From: Cellvibrionaceae bacterium
Lineage (GTDB): Bacteria; Pseudomonadota; Gammaproteobacteria; Pseudomonadales; Cellvibrionaceae
Reading direction: 5' to 3'
DNA length: 39,455 nt
Assembly (NCBI GenBank): GCA_002707785.1
Contig: PANW01000005.1
Span: 40,886-80,340, forward strand
Under the pieces are notes generated by a model. The model searched no databases and had not been told where the DNA came from. It saw only the letters and a list, made by a program, of their open reading frames with translations. Position numbers and translations under genes: made by a program. Each line of letters begins with the position of its first letter. The stretch's first letter is position 1. Of this stretch, positions 25,566-35,884 are shown one piece after another.

Positions 25566-26056
25566 TGCTCCCACCCCTCTTTTGATAGCAGGATTGGGTA
25601 GTAGCTCAAACCCAGCTTAGTGGCGAAGCCTTCGGCTGAAGCAGGCACCAAACGAAGTCCTTTCGCGATAGCCAAAACCGCCTCAATCTCCTGACGATCC
25701 TTCGCCTCAACCAATAGGCCAACGGCTCCGATACGGATAAGCAGCTCGCGCTTTTCAGCAAGCCAGTCTCGTGATTTCTGATCAGCCCCCACCAAAAACA
25801 AGGGTCGCTGCAAATAACGTAATGCTTTTGGGGTGACTGTGACTTTACCCGGCTGCATTGAAGGTGTGGTGATCGGCAGCTTGAACGGCAACTGCCGATT
25901 CGCGTCCTGAGTGGTGGTCTTTTCCTGTGGCGCTCGTTTCGGCAGATAGGGTCCAAGCGGTAAGGTATCGCCTGATTCATAAATCACGGTTAGTGGTTCT
26001 CTGGCGTGAGCGCCTAAACACAAAAACAGACACAGCAGTCCGAATAGCCCTCGCAT
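25562..26056 (-). CDS. ICE protein, PFL_4695 family (TIGR03765)
   Basis: A 164-aa exported protein with a signal peptide (about 1-18) and the family opening LTVIYESGDTLPLGPYL. The conserved end is RYLQRPLFLVGADQKSRDWLAEKRELLIRIGAVGLLVEA. This positional neighbour of TraD has no known activity, but it is restricted to this ICE type. It overlaps the transglycosylase gene by one base (TAATG) and the TraD start by a few bases, so the three are co-translated. Confidence 0.87.
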   Translation of the reverse strand: MRGLFGLLCLFLCLGAHAREPLTVIYESGDTLPLGPYLPKRAPQEKTTTQDANRQLPFKLPITTPSMQPGKVTVTPKALRYLQRPLFLVGADQKSRDWLAEKRELLIRIGAVGLLVEAKDRQEIEAVLAIAKGLRLVPASAEGFATKLGLSYYPILLSKEGWEQ

Positions 26057-26607
26057 TAGAACCGCTCCCGCAAATACTGCCTTACACGCTCTCGGTAACG
26101 CTCAGCACTGTCGAGCGATTCCGCGTCCTGGCCGGGGTCGTGATAGCGCCCCACCGCCTCCCACCAGTCATTAGTCTGCTCAAACTGCTCGTATAGAATC
26201 GTGGCTCCGGCACTGAGGTTCTTAATGGGCACCAGCGATTCGTCAATCGTGGTAAACCGTTGCCCGTGCCATCGCCAGTTAACCTGCATCAACCCTATAT
26301 CAACTGACTGCTGATTTCGGATAGCCTGGGAAACCCGGTGAATTGCATCTTGCTGGGATTCGCAAAAGACGCTTTGGCCATCGATATTCAACGCCCAGGG
26401 CCACGGCACCTGCTCACCGCGATAATGCGTACCGCTTTCTGCCATTGCTATCGCATAGAGAATATCGACAGGGACTTGATGGCTCTTGGCAACTATTAAA
26501 TAGGCCACTGGCACTTCTTCCAATGCGACCGCCGCCACTGATTGCATCAATGTCACCCCGGCGATCCACGGTTTAACTAAACATGACCTCATCAAATAAG
26601 GCTTCAT
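26056..26607 (-). CDS. lytic transglycosylase (SLT-like)
   Basis: A 183-aa peptidoglycan lytic enzyme that opens the cell wall for the secretion channel. The catalytic Glu is in AMAESG (residue about 52), followed by the family motifs VDIGLMQVNW and the helical AGATILYEQF. An export signal covers about the first 30 residues. This is the VirB1-like step in MPF-G operons. It overlaps the preceding gene by four bases (ATGA). Confidence 0.9.
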   Translation of the reverse strand: MKPYLMRSCLVKPWIAGVTLMQSVAAVALEEVPVAYLIVAKSHQVPVDILYAIAMAESGTHYRGEQVPWPWALNIDGQSVFCESQQDAIHRVSQAIRNQQSVDIGLMQVNWRWHGQRFTTIDESLVPIKNLSAGATILYEQFEQTNDWWEAVGRYHDPGQDAESLDSAERYRERVRQYLRERF

Positions 26608-27434
26608 AACCCTAAACTCTCCCTGCTCAACTGAAAAAAACGTCCATTACGCTTTAAAAAGATCGGCATGGTATCTACCGGTGAAACTGTGGATTGACTC
26701 TTCAATCGCTGGAGTAACCCCTCATCACGGTTTAGTGTGAGATGCCGTCCATTGAGCCAGGTCGTTTTTATCGCGTGGGCATTCGCCCATGCTCTAACAG
26801 CCCCATCATCTTGAGCATCGCGGACGTACACATCGACACCGCTTTGTTGAGTGCTCGACAACAAACCCATTAATCGGTTAATCACCGGCAAGCACTCACG
26901 GCAATTTGGCGGTACAAAAAGAAGCAGACGGTCTCCATCAACAAAGCGTTTTTGCGCTAATCGTTTCGCGTCCTTCATTGCAAGCTTCTGTTGTTGGTGC
27001 GCAAAGTAAGGAGCCAACAAGCGGTGATCTAACATTGCTTCATTGGGGAACAGGCGCTCAAAGGATGCGCGATAGGCTTGTTGAAATTTCAGCGTGCGCC
27101 CGGTTAAATCAAATTCCTGTTGCGCATACAGCTCGGCGTAACGCTGTTCTTCGTGCGGAGACTCTGCAAACATCCCAAGCGCTAACAATGGGTCAAGGTC
27201 GGGACTCCATTTTCCTAATGGGCCACGCATTAAATCGAGATAACGTTGATACTCTGCTTCATCCAATCCCCAACGCTTTGCTAAAGTCCGTATTTCAATC
27301 GTTCGGCTAATCGGCATTTCAGTTCTGGGGGTTTGTGATGTGTGCGTTAAAACCTCATCCGTATCCACAACCGCTGCGCTGGAAATAGACGAAAGTAAAA
27401 TCAACCCTATCGCTAAAGCGCGTTGGTGATTCAT
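26604..27434 (-). CDS. ICE protein (TIGR03759), thioredoxin-like
   Basis: A 276-aa secreted protein with a signal peptide (about 1-21). The family segment TLAKRWGLDEAEYQRYLDLMRGPLGKWSPDLDPLLALG (given in part) is followed by a C-terminal thioredoxin-like half. That half contains LLLFVPPNCRECLPVINRL, with a C-x-x-C pair (C-R-E-C, about residue 180). The CxxC suggests periplasmic disulfide chemistry, useful for the cysteine-rich TraU-like protein of the same operon. It overlaps both neighbours by four bases. Confidence 0.85.
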   Translation of the reverse strand: MNHQRALAIGLILLSSISSAAVVDTDEVLTHTSQTPRTEMPISRTIEIRTLAKRWGLDEAEYQRYLDLMRGPLGKWSPDLDPLLALGMFAESPHEEQRYAELYAQQEFDLTGRTLKFQQAYRASFERLFPNEAMLDHRLLAPYFAHQQQKLAMKDAKRLAQKRFVDGDRLLLFVPPNCRECLPVINRLMGLLSSTQQSGVDVYVRDAQDDGAVRAWANAHAIKTTWLNGRHLTLNRDEGLLQRLKSQSTVSPVDTMPIFLKRNGRFFQLSRESLGL

Positions 27435-28273
27435 GGTGTCACCTCACGCTGAACCCATAGACGATAGTGCTCGTCAACGAACTGACTGGCTTCAAATGCG
27501 GTCGGCAGCGTTTCAGGATTAACAGGCGGGATTTTCAGCACCGTGCCTGCCAATAGATGATTCATGTTGTTATTGGCAAACGCATGGGGATTTGCACGAA
27601 AGAGGTAAACTAACACCTGGTCTATTGTCATGCCAGAGAGATCGAGCTGACTGGCAATGTGGCTTAAACTATCGCCCCGCTGCACCGGCCCGTAGGTTTG
27701 ATGTTCTTGCTGTGCGACCGAAATTGCCCCTGGCTTTTTCGATGGCAGCGTGGTTATTTTCTTCTGATCAAGCCACTCTTGTTTGGCGACCTCCATATCT
27801 TCAGCCGTAGCGAACTGGCCAAACCCCTCACGCAACTGATAGCGCACTGAGCGCTTGACTGGATTGATTAGAGGTCGAAAGCTTTTCCCACCCAGGGTGT
27901 TCAGTGCATCCATTAACGTCATCGTTCCCAAATTCCGATGCGGTTCGGGAAGTGTCAATACGAACAGAAGGTACTGTTCATTTACTTCTGACGGTTCATT
28001 CAGATCATGAGAGTCATCTAATTGAAACCCATAGGGTCTCAACAGGTAGTCCAGCGCCCCTCCTACCGTGGTAGTTTTCTCAGGCACTCGTAGATCAACG
28101 ATGCTTTGCAGCAAGTCGATTTGTGCATTCTCAGGACCCACCTGGGCAGAAAGATAGCGACTCTCAAAAATACGACTGCCTGCCATGCCCGCAGTGTCTG
28201 CCTGCACCGATAACGGATAAACGAATACTACTGCCAGTATCGCCACCCACCTGCCAATCGCTATCTCTCGCAT
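27431..28273 (-). CDS. pilL: PilL-like ICE protein (TIGR03748 region) with LysM-like domain
   Basis: A protein of about 280 aa; the ATG at 28285 would add four residues. It has a signal peptide (about 1-25) and the TIGR03748 segment RYLSAQVGPENAQIDLLQSIVDLRVP (given in part), through VGGALDYLLRPYGFQL, to about residue 125. A LysM/FimV-like C-terminal domain follows (YGPVQRGDSLSHIASQL ... LLAGTVLKIP, about 190-250). It is the first gene of the secretion operon and would bind the wall or the outer membrane at the channel. Confidence 0.82.
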   Translation of the reverse strand: MREIAIGRWVAILAVVFVYPLSVQADTAGMAGSRIFESRYLSAQVGPENAQIDLLQSIVDLRVPEKTTTVGGALDYLLRPYGFQLDDSHDLNEPSEVNEQYLLFVLTLPEPHRNLGTMTLMDALNTLGGKSFRPLINPVKRSVRYQLREGFGQFATAEDMEVAKQEWLDQKKITTLPSKKPGAISVAQQEHQTYGPVQRGDSLSHIASQLDLSGMTIDQVLVYLFRANPHAFANNNMNHLLAGTVLKIPPVNPETLPTAFEASQFVDEHYRLWVQREVTP

Positions 28274-28419
28274 GAATACCACCATTCATCCAATCATTAA
28301 AAACGGTCACCAGATTAGAGGTGGCAGCTTGCTAGTGGCAGCAAAAAGCTTTCACGGGCAAAAGAAAGAATAGGATTGATCGATTTTCAAGGAGTGAGGG
28401 AGGGAGATGTAAGAATGAT

Positions 28420-28445
28420 AAAGGCCTGACGGGAGTCAGACCTTT
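28420..28445 (-). terminator. terminator after the 28.5-kb gene
   Basis: The stem aaagg-ctgac / gtcag-ccttt with a 4-base loop and one mismatched pair lies 8 bases past the stop at 28454. On the minus strand it is followed by an AT-rich tract (tatcattctt). Confidence 0.65.
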
Positions 28446-28453
28446 ATCGTGGG

Positions 28454-28795
28454 TTACTGGGCAAAAGCCAGTTGATCATTAACTTCTAGTCGCATAGCCG
28501 GTGTTGGCTGCCAGTGCTTCAGTACTACGAGGGTTTCCCACCGTACACTTGTGACACCTATCATCGACGTTTCTGTCAACTGACCTTGCAGCTGTGTTAA
28601 CAACGCACGGGTACTGTAACTTTCTGAGATTGTGCCTTCGGCACTGATACTCAGGATATTTTCCTCAATGCCTATATCGATATAGCCTGCATCGACAAAC
28701 TCGGTTTCTCGCAACTTGCTGAGAACGGATCGCACAACAGCATTATCGGCATCTGCTTTGAGTTTTACTGCACCTCGCATTTCCAGGTACTCCAT
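28454..28795 (-). CDS. small ICE protein of unknown family
   Basis: Not recognised. It is 113 aa from the ATG at 28795; ggag stands seven bases upstream, inside the longer frame from 28810. It has no signal peptide or membrane segment, and a mixed alpha/beta pattern (VVRSVLSKLRETEFVDAGYIDIGIEENILSIS, given by its outline). The text looks like a small conserved cytosolic domain. Its leader carries a repeat-element copy at 28947 and a perfect 10-bp hairpin at 28836, the same arrangement as the DUF3577 gene. It is therefore probably coregulated with that gene. It is monocistronic, with its own terminator. Confidence 0.55.
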   Translation of the reverse strand: MEYLEMRGAVKLKADADNAVVRSVLSKLRETEFVDAGYIDIGIEENILSISAEGTISESYSTRALLTQLQGQLTETSMIGVTSVRWETLVVLKHWQPTPAMRLEVNDQLAFAQ

Positions 28796-28835
28796 CATCT
28801 TTCTCCTCATCGTTGAATGAACAAGAGAAATATGT

Positions 28836-28864
28836 CCCTACGGGAAATCATTTCTCCCGTAGGG
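28836..28864 (-). promoter_or_regulatory. leader hairpin upstream of small ICE gene
   Basis: A perfect 10-bp stem, ccctacggga / tcccgtaggg, with a 9-base loop lies about 41 bases before the start at 28795. No T-run follows. Compare the hairpins at 3360 and 3955 at similar distances from starts. Confidence 0.5.
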
Positions 28865-28946
28865 GTGGTATAACTGGCTAACGTATCAGCAGTTGCTTGT
28901 AACGTTTTCGGGCCATACCGATTGATTGGCAGCGTAACTGCCGGGT

Positions 28947-28969
28947 ACTATTGAGACTGCAATAGCCAC
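28947..28969 (-). repeat. three-copy ICE leader element, copy 2
   Basis: Core ctattgagactgcaatagcc differs by one base from copy 1 and keeps the ccgggt flank and the ca after the core. It lies about 150 bases before the start of the small ICE gene on the same strand. In copies 2 and 3 a gaggttt motif also follows on the right. Confidence 0.7.
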
Positions 28970-29061
28970 AGTGTGATTCGTCATGAGGTTTCAGCGTCAA
29001 GGAGGAACGCAGGCATGAGCCGAGTAGTCCTTGATGCGATTGATCATTCTCACCCTCTCAA

Positions 29062-29088
29062 AGGGGTTGCAGTGCTGCTGCAACCCCT
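29062..29088 (-). terminator. terminator-like hairpin downstream of integrase
   Basis: A perfect 11-bp stem, aggggttgcag / ctgcaacccct, with a 5-base loop lies 70 bases past the integrase stop. On the minus strand it runs into tttgag. It probably ends integrase transcription. Confidence 0.5.
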
Positions 29089-29158
29089 GCTACCGGCGAG
29101 GGCGGGAAGGCCCAGCGGCCAGGGCAGCGCCCGTTGAGCGTAACTCCTGAATGATTGC

Positions 29159-30025
29159 TTACCGCCCGAGATACACCGCCGTGATTTGCTCACGCTCATG
29201 ACCGAGCTCCTGAGAAATCGCCCAGCGAGCCACCTGATCATTCGCGCGTTCTTCTTCAGTGAGTTCACTGCTAGATGGGCCACCACAGGCGGGTGCCTGC
29301 TTTCCGGTGAGTTCGTAATATCGCTCTTGCGCATAGCGGTGACGCAAACCATGCAACTTGGATAGCCCTGCCTTTTGCGTCTCACGTTCATAGAGGCGCA
29401 TTTGCTGAACATACATCAGGTGGGATGGAATCAATGAACCTTTCCCGGCTACCAATCGTGCCCGCCGGAGAACATCCCGCTGCTCGTCGGTTCGAATAGG
29501 AATTTCTCGTGCCCGCCCTCCTTTACACCAGGTAGATTTCAAACGAATGTAGGTATTTCGGTCTGCGTAGTCCGGACTGAACTTAATTGCTTCTTCCCGC
29601 CTCAGGCCAAAGGCTTTTTGCAGTTCCAGGCTGATTCTTAAATGTGGATCGCTGATTTTTTCGAGCAGCTCCTGATCCAGGTCACGCGCTTTCGACACGT
29701 TAGTGACAAAGACCCGAGAGTCAATGCCGTAATAGGCATTGTCCTTAGCAACTACATTTTGCTTACCGATTTTTTCAGCCCACCAACGCAACGCTGCAAG
29801 ACGATTTTTGATCGTACCGGGAGTCAGCCCTTCTTCGAGGTATTTGGTGACCAAAGCATCGACATGCTTAGGCTTGAGAGATTTCGCCTCCATTCGCCGA
29901 TAGCCCAATTCATTAAGATGATTCGCCATCGTTTGTAACAACTGAAAGCGTTCAGCTTGTGTGGCGCGACTGCCATCTTGATTGCGCTGACATAAATCCT
30001 TTAATTGATAATTGAGATCTTTCAC
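29159..30025 (-). CDS. tyrosine recombinase / integrase (Phage_int_SAM_2 + Integrase_1 type)
   Basis: This is a site-specific recombinase. From the GTG at 30025 it is 288 aa, with ggag six bases upstream. An open frame continues to a TTG at 30127 without a ribosome-binding site. The N-terminal SAM-like domain (about 1-110) has LNYQLKDLCQRNQDGSRATQ and GTIKNRLAALRWWAEKIG. The catalytic domain (about 120-288) has Arg in FGLRREEA, Lys in CKGGRAREIP, H-x-x-R in HGLRHRYA, His in ELGHERE and a likely nucleophile Tyr in TAVYLGR, close to the C-terminus. This integrase type is common beside ICE conjugation modules. Whether it integrates the whole element or is a secondary recombinase cannot be seen here. 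Confidence 0.85.
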   Translation of the reverse strand: MKDLNYQLKDLCQRNQDGSRATQAERFQLLQTMANHLNELGYRRMEAKSLKPKHVDALVTKYLEEGLTPGTIKNRLAALRWWAEKIGKQNVVAKDNAYYGIDSRVFVTNVSKARDLDQELLEKISDPHLRISLELQKAFGLRREEAIKFSPDYADRNTYIRLKSTWCKGGRAREIPIRTDEQRDVLRRARLVAGKGSLIPSHLMYVQQMRLYERETQKAGLSKLHGLRHRYAQERYYELTGKQAPACGGPSSSELTEEERANDQVARWAISQELGHEREQITAVYLGR

Positions 30026-30133
30026 AGACAACTCCTCGTCGAGAATTAAAGCGTGTTCACATTCTCGAAAAAGAAGATATGCTGAGTCGTTAGTTAACCT
30101 TTCAAGGCCGAAGGAAATAATCTTCAAGTATTT

Positions 30134-30147
30134 ATTGATGCATCAAT
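30134..30147. promoter_or_regulatory. 14-bp perfect palindrome upstream of integrase
   Basis: The sequence attgatgcatcaat is a perfect palindrome about 110 bases before the integrase GTG and 8 bases before the upstream TTG. It could be an operator for a dimeric repressor of the integrase. Confidence 0.35.
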
Positions 30148-30253
30148 CTAATGCCAATCAGCCGACAGCTAAGTATTACCGGCATTGAAGCAAAAAAATT
30201 GATCGTGCGTTATAGATAGCTTCGTTTGTGTCTAATCGTTCCGGTCAGGCTTG

Positions 30254-30339
30254 TTGTCCGTTCTTCGCCTAAGACGACTGTTCTGAACGGACAAATTGCC
30301 CTATGGAACAGACGTGCGACCGTTCAGAACAGTCGTCTT
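30254..30339. repeat. nested inverted repeats; candidate oriT or recombinase/regulator site
   Basis: A perfect 20-bp inverted repeat has arms at 30271-30290 and 30320-30339, with a 29-base spacer (left arm starts aagacgactgttc). A second, overlapping 10-bp repeat pairs ttgtccgttc (30254-30263) with gaacggacaa (30285-30294). The motif (t)ccgttc is thus present three times. No T-run follows, arguing against a simple terminator. Sites of this form are typical of oriT, recombinase accessory sites or repressor clusters. Confidence 0.5.
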
Positions 30340-30529
30340 CAAGCTGGAACAGTGCGGTGTTAAAGTTTCGGTCAGTGTTTATGACTGTCCAGCCACCACA
30401 GTGGATGGAGAAGCAATTTCAATAACTGATTGCTAACGTCACGGGACACCACTCCCACAAAACCTGAATAGCGGCATAACCAACAATGCCAATTCCCGGA
30501 TGGGTACGACAGGGTTTCGTTTTCACGCT

Positions 30530-30571
30530 TTAGACAGTACTACTACTTTCATTTTTTCTTTTGCCAGGCAT
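30530..30571 (-). pseudogene. short frame after leader-element copy 3, probable gene remnant
   Basis: A good ribosome-binding site (aaggaga) precedes an ATG at 30571 that opens only 13 codons (MPGKRKNESSSTV). The copy-3 element lies 87 bases upstream, as for the two intact genes. In the same frame a further open stretch continues past the stop (beginning SVKTKPCRTHPG). This suggests a leader that has lost its gene, or a leader peptide. Confidence 0.3.
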
Positions 30572-30657
30572 TTCTCCTTATTTATCTATACAACTAAGTG
30601 ATAAGCCACTCATCGCGGTTGCGTGAATCAACTTGAAAAGCCCTTTCGAGCCGGTTT

Positions 30658-30680
30658 GCTATTGAGAGTGCAATAGCCAC
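30658..30680 (-). repeat. three-copy ICE leader element, copy 3
   Basis: Core ctattgagagtgcaatagcc differs from the other copies at one or two loop bases; the stem is intact. It is flanked by ccggtt on the left and by gaggttt on the right, as in copy 2. Confidence 0.7.
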
Positions 30681-30793
30681 ACATTGAGGTTTTAGTATCC
30701 ATAAAGTGAAGAGAAAATACCCTGATAATGCTTTCGGCATGTCAGGAATATTTATAGAGATCAGTATTCATGGGGGTTAGCGATTTATCGTAC

Positions 30794-30827
30794 CCCACGT
30801 CACTGCATTTGGTTGCAGTGACGTGGG
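30794..30827. terminator. strong terminator-like hairpin after CDF gene
   Basis: A perfect 14-bp stem, cccacgtcactgca / tgcagtgacgtggg, with a 6-base loop lies 37 bases past the stop of the CDF gene at 30864. It has no long T-run. It marks the boundary between the cassette and the ICE backbone. Confidence 0.6.
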
Positions 30828-30863
30828 CCTTAAACCTCAGGAATAAACTCTCATATTCCTCAC

Positions 30864-31712
30864 CTATATTTCTTCTATAGTGCAATGAGTAATTCCGAAA
30901 TTCTGTTTTAATGCTGACCTAACCGCCGATTTAATGGTAGCTCGATCAGTCCCCCTTAAAGATAAATGTCCTTCAAAAAACAACCTATTTTCATCCAGCT
31001 GCCAAACATGCACATGCTCTACCTGATCAACCCCTTCAATATCATTCAAAGTACATTTGATGTCATTAATACTGATCCCCTCCGGGACTGCCTGCATGAG
31101 AATCAAAATGCATTTTTTTAGCAATACTATACCGTGATAAATAACGTAGACAGATATGGCTATCGTCGCAATAACATCCACGACATACAGTTGATAAAGA
31201 ATAATCATGACACCGGCGACAATCACCGCAACAGAAGCCAGCGCATCGGATACGTTGTGAATAAACGCCGCTCGAATATTCATACTTTCCCTAGCCCCAG
31301 CAGAATAGGTTAGAAATGCCGTCCCAATATCAATAACTAAAGCAAATCCAGCCACCCAAAACACTATCCAACCATCAATAGGTGTCGGATTAAAGAATTT
31401 GTTAAAAGCCTCATAGATCAGATAGAGGCCAATGACAATTAACGTTGTGCTATTAATGAGAACACCCAGAATCTCAGCGCGCTTATAGCCATAGGTCATG
31501 CTCTCATTCGCATTCTTATTGCCTATTTTTCTAGCGATTACAGCAATGACTATTGCTCCTGCATCACTCAAATTATGCAGGGCATCTGCAACTAGTGACA
31601 AACTACCGGATAACACTCCCCCGACTACTTGAGCCACCGTTAGTAAAATATTGATTAAAACAGCGATGGATAATTTCCGGTCTACCCCGTGCTCATGACT
31701 ATGCATTCCCAT
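30864..31712 (-). CDS. cation diffusion facilitator (CzcD/ZitB-like metal exporter)
   Basis: This 282-aa inner-membrane exporter of divalent cations has six membrane segments. The CDF metal sites are visible: DALHNLSD in helix 2 (about residues 42-49) and HNVSDA in helix 5 (about 150-155). A His-rich start (MGMHSHEHG) and a C-terminal cytoplasmic domain (DQVEHVHVWQLDENRLFFEGHLSL, given in part) are present. The start has aaagga eight bases upstream. It follows the MgtC-like gene by 4 bases, so the two share a transcript. Metal specificity (Zn, Co, Cd) cannot be read from sequence alone. Confidence 0.92.
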   Translation of the reverse strand: MGMHSHEHGVDRKLSIAVLINILLTVAQVVGGVLSGSLSLVADALHNLSDAGAIVIAVIARKIGNKNANESMTYGYKRAEILGVLINSTTLIVIGLYLIYEAFNKFFNPTPIDGWIVFWVAGFALVIDIGTAFLTYSAGARESMNIRAAFIHNVSDALASVAVIVAGVMIILYQLYVVDVIATIAISVYVIYHGIVLLKKCILILMQAVPEGISINDIKCTLNDIEGVDQVEHVHVWQLDENRLFFEGHLSLRGTDRATIKSAVRSALKQNFGITHCTIEEI

Positions 31713-31716
31713 TTTT

Positions 31717-32139
31717 CTATTCCTTTTGACTTAATATAGGCAGGTGATGGAGCGCCAATAATCCGAACAGCAGTACTGCAGACAGCACCGGTAGTAGTAG
31801 CATTTTGAAAGCAACAGCAAGGCCCACCGCAGCTGTTGCCCAAATCGTTGCGGCAGTAGTCAAGCCGCTTATCTTATCTTCGGACTTAAAAATAATGCCC
31901 GCTCCGATAAAACCTATTCCTGATACCACCTGAGCCGCGATTCGGGTAGGATCAGGCGCATCAACATGCATGGACACTAATCCGAAAGTGCAAGCTCCCA
32001 TAGAAATAGCTGCATAGGTTCGAATACCGGCAGAATTTTTATGTAACTCACGTTCCAGTCCAATCAATGCTCCTAAAAAACCTGCAAATAGTAATCTGCC
32101 GGTCATACTAAATTCTAAAGCCCAATCCAGTTCAAACAT
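31717..32139 (-). CDS. MgtC/SapB family membrane protein
   Basis: A 140-aa protein with four membrane segments and the MgtC signature: LFAGFLGALIGLERELH, then AGIRTYAAISMGACTFGLVS and IAAQVVSGIGFIGAGIIFK. It lacks the C-terminal soluble domain of Salmonella MgtC, like many short MgtC/SapB members in metal-resistance clusters. The ATG is preceded by aaggag. The family influences Mg homeostasis and ATP synthase; its task in a metal-efflux cassette is unknown. Confidence 0.88.
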   Translation of the reverse strand: MFELDWALEFSMTGRLLFAGFLGALIGLERELHKNSAGIRTYAAISMGACTFGLVSMHVDAPDPTRIAAQVVSGIGFIGAGIIFKSEDKISGLTTAATIWATAAVGLAVAFKMLLLPVLSAVLLFGLLALHHLPILSQKE

Positions 32140-32186
32140 TGAAGCTCCTTTAAAAGATAACCACCACTCCGCAGCTTGTTAAACGA

Positions 32187-32666
32187 TTAATCCTGCTCGA
32201 GTTTTTCAGCTTGTAAACTAATTTTTTGATACACACCCAAGCCAATCATTAGAAATACCGATGTAATAATTAAAATTGCTGGGTAAATCAACAAAGTAAT
32301 GTCTGCTGTCCCAGCCTTCAAAATATAGATCAGGCCCTCAATCCCAACGACGATCGAAATTATGACCATGATTTTGGTGAGCGCTTCCCTGGCCTCTTTA
32401 GGGGAATGCAATTGTTTGCTACGAACAACTTCTTCTTCAATCATGTATTTGGCAACGTCCAGAATGGCCACCGAAATGACTATCGCGCCTACAGAACTGA
32501 GCATCTTAGAGACAAAACCATCGCTCAGACCATCCACAGTTAATACATGAGCCAAAACTTCATAAACAGACCACCCCATAATAAGAAGAGCCATTAAAGT
32601 CAATGAAATGGCAGCGACAAAGTAAATAAATACAGAAATACGTTCAAATTTTTTATCTATACCCAT
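32187..32666 (-). CDS. four-helix membrane protein of metal-resistance cassettes
   Basis: A 159-aa integral membrane protein with four hydrophobic segments (about residues 12-36, 48-70, 90-112 and 118-142). A charged loop lies between the second and third (YMIEEEVVRSKQLHSPKEAREALTK, given by its ends). It has a conserved look and sits between czcA and MgtC/CDF genes, but I cannot name a function. The ATG has aagggga upstream. Similar proteins are often annotated from context as accessory proteins of Czc clusters. Confidence 0.65.
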   Translation of the reverse strand: MGIDKKFERISVFIYFVAAISLTLMALLIMGWSVYEVLAHVLTVDGLSDGFVSKMLSSVGAIVISVAILDVAKYMIEEEVVRSKQLHSPKEAREALTKIMVIISIVVGIEGLIYILKAGTADITLLIYPAILIITSVFLMIGLGVYQKISLQAEKLEQD

Positions 32667-32698
32667 TTCATTCCCCTTGGCCCAATACCGGGTTCAAC

Positions 32699-32734
32699 TA
32701 AAAACCGCCACCCCAAACCTTCGGGTGCGGCGGT
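32699..32734 (-). terminator. terminator after czcA
   Basis: On the minus strand accgcc-caccc pairs with gggtg-gcggt and runs into ttttta. It lies 28 bases past the czcA stop and is the best Rho-independent terminator in the cassette. Confidence 0.75.
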
Positions 32735-32761
32735 ATAGCCTCTATATAACGTAATTATCCG

Positions 32762-35884
<3,123 letters not shown>

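Larger units (their letters stand above)
2829..30127. mobile_element. conjugation core of a PFGI-1/ICEclc-type ICE (ends not seen)
   Basis: The set and order of TIGR037xx/PFL_46xx-47xx genes with TraD, TraC-like ATPase, TraG, DUF3577, RadC and an integrase define an MPF-G ICE. The relaxase, partition genes and attachment-site pair are outside the window or not identified. Cargo is present inside the core (16473-22611) and next to it (30864-38707). All secretion genes appear intact, so the transfer apparatus is probably functional. Confidence 0.85.
30128..30863. other. 735-base noncoding region between integrase and metal-resistance cassette
   Basis: No convincing gene is seen. From left to right it holds the 14-bp palindrome, the nested inverted repeats, a short remnant frame, the third copy of the leader element and a 14-bp terminator hairpin. 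This density of structure marks it as a regulatory or processing region of the ICE and as a junction with cargo. Confidence 0.5.
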
